From: a virus
Virus record (IMG/VR): IMGVR_UViG_3300032282_000152
Location: 1-22,168 of that record
Length of the DNA stretch: 22,168 nt
Reading direction: 5' to 3' (one strand)
The position numbers and the translations under genes were made by a program. Positions 1 through 4,733 of this stretch are shown here, piece by piece (the stretch's first letter is position 1; each line of letters begins with the position of its first letter). Under the pieces are notes generated by a model, which was not told where the DNA came from, did no database searches, and saw only the letters and a list, made by a program, of their open reading frames with translations.

Positions 1-1
1 C

Positions 2-313
2 TATGCTTTCATTGTTGACTATAAGACCGGAAGTAATCGCTACCCTGATCCTAAACAATTACGCTTAATGTCTTTGATGACGTTTGCTCACTTCCCTCAA
101 GTGAATAAGATTAAAGCAGGGTTGTTGTTTGTCATGAATAATGTTTTTATTACAGAAGAATATAAAAGAGAAGACATAGATAGTTCATGGGATAAGTTTA
201 CAGTATCACTTAATAGGCTTGACAATTCTTATGAAACTAATACATGGGTTGCAAACTCTACGCCTCTATGTAGATTCTGCCCTGTCAAGACCTGTGAATT
301 CAACAGAACGTGA
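2..313 (+). CDS. PD-(D/E)XK (Cas4/RecB-like) nuclease, C-terminal part
   Basis: The gene enters from the left edge; its frame is open from base 2 to the TGA at 311-313, giving the last 103 residues. The visible part begins with the nuclease core motif IVDYKTG (Asp at 17-19, Lys at 23-25), followed about ten residues later by QLRL, the usual order in RecB/Cas4-type PD-(D/E)XK nucleases. The C-terminus carries three cysteines spaced C-x2-C-x4-C (codons at 269, 278 and 293), within CRFCPVKTC. That resembles the C-terminal iron-sulfur cysteines of Cas4/AddB-type enzymes; the fourth would lie upstream, out of sight. Such proteins are exonucleases acting on DNA ends in phage recombination or replication. 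An ATG at 68 is internal to the domain and not a likely start. It is the first visible gene of the early arm. The family call is firm; the iron-sulfur cluster is inference. Confidence 0.85.
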   Translation, partial: YAFIVDYKTGSNRYPDPKQLRLMSLMTFAHFPQVNKIKAGLLFVMNNVFITEEYKREDIDSSWDKFTVSLNRLDNSYETNTWVANSTPLCRFCPVKTCEFNRT

Positions 314-319
314 TATAAT
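311..319 (+). promoter_or_regulatory. Possible extended -10 element (TGATATAAT)
   Basis: A perfect TGnTATAAT overlaps the stop codon of the nuclease gene and ends 5 bases before the ATG at 325. No good -35 box is seen at the expected distance. If used, transcription would begin at or near the start codon and give a leaderless message. In AT-rich DNA this may be chance. Confidence 0.3.
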
Positions 320-324
320 ATCGC

Positions 325-624
325 ATGCCTTTCGTTAATAAACCTAGACCTATTTATAAAGACTCCCCGCTTGAACATAAAAAGCGTATGGAGAGACAAC
401 GTGCACGTCGTGCAATTGATAAAAAGTATCCTGATAAAAATGGTAATGGTGAAGCAGACATTCGTGAAGGTAAAGATGTAGCCCATAAAAAAGCCCTTGA
501 CAAAGGTGGTTCAAATAAAGACGGGTATACTATCCAAGTGGCAAAAAAGAATAGATCATTTAAACGAGATTCAAAACATAATTTAGTTTCAGAAGTAAGC
601 AAACGCGAACGTAAGAAGAAGTAA
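325..624 (+). CDS. Small basic HNH-like phage protein
   Basis: A 99-residue, strongly basic protein (about one third Lys+Arg), probably nucleic-acid binding. The central part, GKDVAHKKALDKGGSN (residues 49-64) followed by KKNRSFKR (74-81), looks like the zinc-free core of small phage HNH-type proteins, whose usual form is DVDHK.PL.KGGS..NL.....NR. Here His54 is kept, but the preceding Asp is Ala53 and the central Asn-Leu is replaced by Tyr-Thr-Ile, so nuclease activity is doubtful. Residues 37-48 also fit an EF-hand-like calcium loop (D37, N39, N41, G42, D45, E48). No Shine-Dalgarno sequence precedes the ATG; a perfect extended -10 box lies just upstream, so the message could be leaderless. 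It sits between two DNA-processing genes. Function unknown; HNH relationship is moderately supported. Confidence 0.75.
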   Translation: MPFVNKPRPIYKDSPLEHKKRMERQRARRAIDKKYPDKNGNGEADIREGKDVAHKKALDKGGSNKDGYTIQVAKKNRSFKRDSKHNLVSEVSKRERKKK

Positions 625-632
625 AGTAATAC

Positions 633-660
633 TTGACAGCACTAATAGGTGTGCTAAACT
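633..660 (+). promoter_or_regulatory. Sigma-70-like promoter before the helicase gene
   Basis: A consensus -35 box TTGACA (633-638) is followed after 16 bases by TAAACT (655-660), preceded by TG as in an extended -10. The predicted start is near 667, about 35 bases before the helicase gene. It is the best promoter in the window and would drive the early operon rightwards. Confidence 0.6.
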
Positions 661-672
661 ACCTATCCTAGT
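641..672 (+). promoter_or_regulatory. Inverted repeat over the -10 box, candidate operator
   Basis: ATAGGT (645-650) and ACCTAT (661-666) are a perfect 6-base inverted repeat with 10 bases between. Outside them ACTA (641-644) matches TAGT (669-672) after a 2-base offset, giving nearly 10-base arms. The dyad covers the -10 box and predicted start site, where a repressor would block RNA polymerase. The HTH protein at 4326-4637 is a possible ligand (inference). Confidence 0.45.
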
Positions 673-703
673 TAATGAAAGAGCGACCTTGGGGTCTTAG
701 TTG

Positions 704-2269
704 ATGGAAATTATAGATAATACCGCAGTTAAACTTACCGTGCCTGAGCACATTGTTTCTCACATCACAAGCAATATTGAAAAATGTGAAGTGCTAGAAC
801 AAAAAGGCAATCTTACAGACCTTGTTGTATTCTGGGGTGTTGATGAGATGACTCGCCTTAACCAACTAATTTCATTTAGAAATAACTTACCTTCACCTAT
901 TGTGCGTGACTATGATTGGCCTGGTATTTATAAACCTTTCGATCACCAACGCATTACATCAGAGTTCTTATCTATCAATCATCGCGCCTTTTGTTTTAAC
1001 GAAGCGGGTACAGGTAAAACTTCGTCAGTACTTTGGTCAGCAGATTATTTAATGAAGCAAGGCAAAGTTAAACGCGTTCTTATTATATGTCCTCTATCGA
1101 TCATGTATTCAGCTTGGCAAGGCGATGTCTTTAATACGTGCATGCACAGATCAGTAGGTATCGCTCACGGCACTTCAACTAAAAGAGAAAAGATTATTAA
1201 TGGTGATTACGAATTCGTTATTATTAATTATGATGGTGTAGCTATTGTTAAAGATGCAATCATTAAAGGCGGATTTGATTTAGTAGTGATTGATGAAGCT
1301 AACGCATATAAGAGCCCTTCAACAGCCCGATGGAAAACGCTATCTAAAATATTAAAACCTGAAACTAAATTATGGATGATGACAGGTACGCCTGCCGCTC
1401 AATCACCTGTTGATGCTTATGGCTTAGCTAAACTTGTTTGTCCTCAACGCGTACCTAAATTTGCTATGGCTTGGCGGGACAAAGTGATGCAACAAATTAC
1501 AAGATTTAAATGGATACCAAAACATAATGCTAAAGATGAAGTATTCAAAGCATTACAACCAGCGATTAGGTTTGCTAAGAACGAATGTTTAGATTTACCT
1601 GATGTTATGTATCAGACGCGTGATATACCATTGACTCCGCAAGTTCAAAAATATTATAAGCAATTAAAAGAACAGATGTTAATTGAGACTGCAGGTGAGT
1701 CAGTCAGTGCTGTGAATGCCGCGGCCAATCTTAATAAGCTATTACAAATATCAGGCGGTGCAGTATATACAGATAAAAAAGAAGTTATTGAGTTTGATAT
1801 TTCACCTCGTCTATCTGCGTTAAGTGAAGTGATTGCTGAGACTACTAATAAGATATTAGTATTTGTACCCTACCGACATACGATACGAGTTGTATCTCAA
1901 TACTTAACTAAACAAGATATATCAAACGAAGTTATTAACGGGGAAGTATCAGCGACAGATAGAGCGCACATCATTCAACGCTTTCAAAGTATGGACGATC
2001 CTCGTGTATTAGTCATTCAACCTCAAGCGGCTTCTCACGGAGTGACGCTAACTAGAGCAGATACCATAGTCTTTTGGAGTCCTGTAATGGGAGTTGAAAC
2101 TTACCTACAATGCGTTGCCCGTATGGATCGTGTAGGTCAGAAGAATAAGATGACAGTTGTTCATCTTGAAGGGTCAGATGTAGAGAAAAGAATTTATAAG
2201 ATGTTGCAAGGCAAAGTAGATTTACATACCAAGTTAGTTGATCTTTATAGGGAGGAGTTAGAATCATGA
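704..2269 (+). CDS. SNF2-type superfamily 2 DNA helicase/translocase
   Basis: A 521-residue helicase with all the landmarks of the SNF2 branch of superfamily 2. Counting from the ATG, these are: Walker A EAGTGKT near 100-106, motif Ia LIICPLS, motif II VVIDEAN near 195-201, motif III MMTGTP, a RecA-like second lobe with ILVFVPYR, and motifs V/VI including QCVARMDRVGQK near 467-478. It should hydrolyse ATP to translocate along double-stranded DNA. In phages such proteins serve in replication or recombination, for example by remodelling forks or displacing bound protein. The ATG at 704 is preferred over the in-frame TTG at 701; a GGGG run lies 10 bases upstream. The stop overlaps the next ATG (ATGA at 2266-2269), so the two are translationally coupled. 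A promoter with a candidate operator lies just upstream. The family is clear; the precise role is inferred. Confidence 0.93.
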   Translation: MEIIDNTAVKLTVPEHIVSHITSNIEKCEVLEQKGNLTDLVVFWGVDEMTRLNQLISFRNNLPSPIVRDYDWPGIYKPFDHQRITSEFLSINHRAFCFNEAGTGKTSSVLWSADYLMKQGKVKRVLIICPLSIMYSAWQGDVFNTCMHRSVGIAHGTSTKREKIINGDYEFVIINYDGVAIVKDAIIKGGFDLVVIDEANAYKSPSTARWKTLSKILKPETKLWMMTGTPAAQSPVDAYGLAKLVCPQRVPKFAMAWRDKVMQQITRFKWIPKHNAKDEVFKALQPAIRFAKNECLDLPDVMYQTRDIPLTPQVQKYYKQLKEQMLIETAGESVSAVNAAANLNKLLQISGGAVYTDKKEVIEFDISPRLSALSEVIAETTNKILVFVPYRHTIRVVSQYLTKQDISNEVINGEVSATDRAHIIQRFQSMDDPRVLVIQPQAASHGVTLTRADTIVFWSPVMGVETYLQCVARMDRVGQKNKMTVVHLEGSDVEKRIYKMLQGKVDLHTKLVDLYREELES

Positions 2270-2997
2270 TTTTCCTATTCAAAAAACCAAAGTTGGTATT
2301 AGATTTTTTTACTTATTCAGAACCTGCGTACCACGCTAATAAAATTGATTACGCACACAGCTTTTACCCACAATGGTGGAAAGATACACCCAAAACTTAC
2401 ACTAATGATTTTTATGAAGCTTCTACTATAAAAAAATGTAGAGCAGTTATAGATAGCTATCAATATGGAGCCATAATTCCTATGTGGAGTGATATGGCAT
2501 TAGATATAAAAAATAAAACATATAAATGGCAGTTTGCAGATTTTAAAACTGAAGCTCATGCGCATTCAGCGGAGCAATGGAAAACTTATGCTGATCCAAA
2601 AAATTACGCGCATTTAAAAATAATATCTCCTTGGAGCGTCAAATGTAAACATAATATAAAGTTTCAATTTTTAAGCCCTTTTTGGAGCCACCCTATAGAT
2701 TCAATATATCGCGTTTTGCCAGGGATAGTAGATTATAAATACAATTATGGTACTCATATTAATTTATTAATAAATATACAAAATGATTATCGAGGTATGA
2801 TACCCGCGGCTACTCCAATGGCACATATAATTCCTTTGAGTGAAAAAGAGCTTATAATTAAAAATCATTTAGTCAGTATAGAAGAATATAAAAATAATTT
2901 TTGGGATCCATATACATTTACTGATGCATATAAACATGCTAAAAATAATATTGATAAGCAAGAAAAATGTCCGTTCAATTTTTTAAGGGGGAAGTGA
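2266..2997 (+). CDS. AT-rich inserted gene, DUF6065-like protein of unknown function
   Basis: A 243-residue protein rich in Trp, Tyr, Lys, Asn and His, with no signal peptide or membrane segment. A segment around residues 120-205 has the pattern IISPWSVK, then LPGIVDYKYNYG, then IPAATPMAHIIPL. This recalls a family found in T4-like and other phages, and in mobile elements, with a PW...GiVD.D.Y...GTP..QviPf layout (DUF6065 type, from memory). That family has no function I know of. The gene is more AT-rich than its neighbours and uses ATA for Ile very often, while the flanking replication genes use mainly ATT and ATC. It overlaps the helicase stop (ATGA) and the next start (TGATG), so it is fitted neatly into the operon. 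It looks like a later acquisition. No catalytic motif was identified. Confidence 0.85.
   Translation: MIFLFKKPKLVLDFFTYSEPAYHANKIDYAHSFYPQWWKDTPKTYTNDFYEASTIKKCRAVIDSYQYGAIIPMWSDMALDIKNKTYKWQFADFKTEAHAHSAEQWKTYADPKNYAHLKIISPWSVKCKHNIKFQFLSPFWSHPIDSIYRVLPGIVDYKYNYGTHINLLINIQNDYRGMIPAATPMAHIIPLSEKELIIKNHLVSIEEYKNNFWDPYTFTDAYKHAKNNIDKQEKCPFNFLRGK
2985..2992 (+). promoter_or_regulatory. Ribosome binding site that decides the next start
   Basis: AAGGGGGA ends four bases before the ATG at 2997 and lies inside the end of the preceding gene. It supports 2997 over the in-frame ATG at 2967, which has no such site. Confidence 0.6.
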
Positions 2998-3404
2998 TGA
3001 GTGATAATATTAAGTTAGATGAGATTGTACAAGCTTACTTGACAATACGCGGTCAACGTGAGAATATAGCAAGAGAGTTTGAGTTACAAGACGCTGAACT
3101 AAAAGCAGAACAAGCGCAATTAGAACAAGTGTTATTAGAGCAGTGCAATGAAATGAACGCCGAGACAATACGTACAGGCGCAGGTACAATAGTTAAGACT
3201 TTAAAAGAAAGTTATATATGTAGTGATTGGGATGGCCTTAAATCATTCATCATGGAAAACGGATTGATTGAGTTAATGCAACAACGATTACACAATACTA
3301 ATCTTAAAGAGTACTTAGCTAACCACGATGGCGAAGGTATGCCACCAGGAGTTAGTTCATTCAGAGAATATAGTATTGTAGTTAAGAAACCTAGTAAATC
3401 TTAA
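2997..3404 (+). CDS. Small coiled-coil phage protein of the replication module
   Basis: A 135-residue acidic protein. Residues about 10-55 are a heptad-rich, Glu/Gln-rich helix that should form a coiled coil. A compact second half follows with TIRTGAGTIVKTLKESY, then SDWDGLKSFIMENG, LMQQRLHNTNLKEYL and the end PPGVSSFREYSIVVKKP. I recognise this as a recurrent phage family (pattern: coiled coil, IRT..GT......Y...DW..F..F......LL..R....N..e.L......PPG......V.KP), usually next to ssDNA-binding or recombination genes; its biochemical role is unknown to me. The start at 2997 has a strong ribosome binding site; the longer frame from 2967 is less likely. The preceding stop overlaps this start as TGATG. 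The putative ssDNA-binding gene follows after 10 bases. Confidence 0.85.
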   Translation: MSDNIKLDEIVQAYLTIRGQRENIAREFELQDAELKAEQAQLEQVLLEQCNEMNAETIRTGAGTIVKTLKESYICSDWDGLKSFIMENGLIELMQQRLHNTNLKEYLANHDGEGMPPGVSSFREYSIVVKKPSKS

Positions 3405-3414
3405 GGAGTAAATT

Positions 3415-4317
3415 ATGAGTAACGAATTAGCAATATTAATGCAACAAAACCCAGCCCTACTTCAAACAGGGTTAGACGCAGATACACTAGCAGTAGCTGG
3501 TGGCGGAGGTAACAACGTCACTAAACGTATCTCAATCAAAGGCGGAGTATTCCGCAAGTATGCAGGCGGTGAAGAAGTTGGTACGATTGAAGACCGTTCA
3601 ATGAATGTAGTCTTTATCCGTATGGCTCACAACGCATCAAGAATGTATTACGCATCATCATATAAAGACGGCGAGAAGATTGTACCTACATGTTGGTCTA
3701 GTGATTCTCGTACACCTGATGCTGACGTATCAAATCCTCCAGCAAGTTCATGTGACCAATGTCCATACAGCGTTAAGAATTCTGTAGCAGGTAATGGTTC
3801 AGCATGTCGTTTATCATGGAGAACAGCAGTCACAGTGCCAGGAGATCCAAGTAATGACATCTATCAACTTGTATTACCATCAACATCATGTTGGCAAAAA
3901 GAAGATAATGGCAAGTGGGGCTTCAGACCTTATGTACAAATGCTAGCTAATAATAACATTGGTGCAAGTAAGATTATTACTAAGATGCAATTTGATACTA
4001 AGTCACCTACACCTAAACTATTATTCTCACCTGTCGGAGTATTAACTCCTGAGCAATTAGTTGAAGTAGAAAGACAAGCTAAGTCTCAAACAGCTGATAA
4101 TTATATTAAGTTAACTGTGTATAAACCTAAAGAAGATGGTGAAGCACCTGCACCACAAGTGGCTGCTCAACCTACTCCTGCTCCAGTAGTACAAGCAACA
4201 GGTGATGTACAGTCTGACGTAGTAATAGAGCAACCTACATTAAGAGCTGAGCCTGCGCCTACGCAGAAGCCAAATGATGTAAGTAGCATTGTTAAAAAAT
4301 GGTCAATTAAAACTTAA
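3415..4317 (+). CDS. Putative phage single-stranded DNA-binding protein with Cys cluster
   Basis: A 300-residue protein. Residues about 35-240 form a predicted folded domain with four cysteines at 93, 113, 116 and 131 (CWSSDSRTPDADV, then CDQCPYS, then ACRLSWR), likely to bind zinc. A low-complexity tail from about 240 is rich in Pro, Ala and Gln, and the last 15 residues are VSSIVKKWSIKT-like. The C.(S/A)SDG.TPD.DV...CA.CP pattern followed by CR.S.R is one I associate with a recurrent phage family often labelled ssDNA-binding; unlike bacterial SSB it has a basic rather than acidic tip. AAGGAG precedes the ATG. Its place between helicase and primase genes fits coating of single strands during replication. 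The assignment rests on family memory and context, not on a visible OB-fold signature. Confidence 0.75.
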   Translation: MSNELAILMQQNPALLQTGLDADTLAVAGGGGNNVTKRISIKGGVFRKYAGGEEVGTIEDRSMNVVFIRMAHNASRMYYASSYKDGEKIVPTCWSSDSRTPDADVSNPPASSCDQCPYSVKNSVAGNGSACRLSWRTAVTVPGDPSNDIYQLVLPSTSCWQKEDNGKWGFRPYVQMLANNNIGASKIITKMQFDTKSPTPKLLFSPVGVLTPEQLVEVERQAKSQTADNYIKLTVYKPKEDGEAPAPQVAAQPTPAPVVQATGDVQSDVVIEQPTLRAEPAPTQKPNDVSSIVKKWSIKT

Positions 4318-4325
4318 GGATAATC

Positions 4326-4637
4326 ATGGCTAAATGTTATAGTGAGAAATTCTTACTTAGTTTAAACGGCCTTAACGAAAAAAAGTTAGGTGTGCAGCTT
4401 GGTAGGTTATGCGTTAAAGCTAATCTGCCACCTAAACTTATTGCATACGCATTGGGCGTATCTCGTATGTCAGTGTATGGTTGGTTCAGAGGAAGACCAA
4501 TACGAGAAAAAAATATAGACAAAGTTGAAAAACTAATGGAAGTTATTAATGAATATTTCGAGGCTCAACAATTGCCAGTGTCAAGTATTATTGATGCAAA
4601 AATATTTATTGATACTAAAGTTATCGACAAACTATAA
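4326..4637 (+). CDS. Helix-turn-helix DNA-binding protein
   Basis: A 103-residue protein. Residues about 22-60 have a Cro/CI-like helix-turn-helix: LGRLCVKANLPPKLIAYALG, then VSRMSVYGWFRGRPI, where ALGVSRMSVYGWFRG is the turn and recognition helix. The remaining C-terminal third (KNIDKVEKLMEVINEYFEA onward) is helical and could mediate dimerisation. It probably regulates early transcription or takes part in origin recognition. AAGGAT lies before the ATG, and the gene starts 8 bases after the ssDNA-binding gene. Candidate operators in this window are the inverted repeats at 641-672 and 4681-4696. HTH identity is confident; target and sign of regulation are inference. It might instead be a replication accessory protein, as it sits next to the primase. 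Confidence 0.8.
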   Translation: MAKCYSEKFLLSLNGLNEKKLGVQLGRLCVKANLPPKLIAYALGVSRMSVYGWFRGRPIREKNIDKVEKLMEVINEYFEAQQLPVSSIIDAKIFIDTKVIDKL

Positions 4638-4651
4638 AAACGTAGTAGAAT
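4624..4651 (+). promoter_or_regulatory. Candidate sigma-70-like promoter before the primase gene
   Basis: TCGACA (4624-4629) and TAGAAT (4646-4651) are 16 bases apart; each matches the consensus in five of six positions. The -35 lies in the end of the HTH gene. The predicted start near 4658 would leave a leader of about 75 bases that holds an inverted repeat. A weaker alternative is TTGATA (4609) with TATAAA (4633). Confidence 0.4.
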
Positions 4652-4680
4652 AGAATCCTCCCTAGTGAGCAATTAAAAAA

Positions 4681-4696
4681 CACATAATTTTATGTG
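4681..4696. promoter_or_regulatory. Perfect palindrome, candidate operator
   Basis: CACATAA and TTATGTG are perfect 7-base inverted arms around TT. It lies between the candidate promoter and the primase start, just downstream of the HTH gene. No T-run follows, which argues against a terminator. Regulator binding or an origin site are the main options. Confidence 0.5.
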
Positions 4697-4699
4697 GCG

Positions 4700-4730
4700 G
4701 GAAACTGTTGACTAAAAATTTAGGAAACTG
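4700..4730 (+). repeat. Direct repeat GGAAACTG, two copies
   Basis: GGAAACTG occurs at 4700-4707 and 4723-4730, 23 bases apart (about two helical turns), right after the palindrome. The second copy contains the AGGA ribosome binding site of the primase gene. The spacing suits a protein binding twice on one face of the DNA, but two short copies could also be chance. Confidence 0.35.
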
Positions 4731-4733
4731 CAA

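Noticed and set aside
229-602. Two antisense open frames on the minus strand opposite the nuclease end and the HNH-like gene
   Set aside because: They lie wholly opposite better-supported plus-strand genes, have no ribosome binding site and show no recognisable pattern.
685-696. GACC-TTGG-GGTC hairpin before the helicase gene as a terminator or riboswitch
   Set aside because: Only four pairs, no T-run, and it overlaps the G-rich ribosome binding region.
2967-2996. A longer start for the small coiled-coil gene at ATG 2967
   Set aside because: The strong AAGGGGGA site and the TGATG overlap favour 2997; the extra ten residues do not belong to the family pattern I recall.
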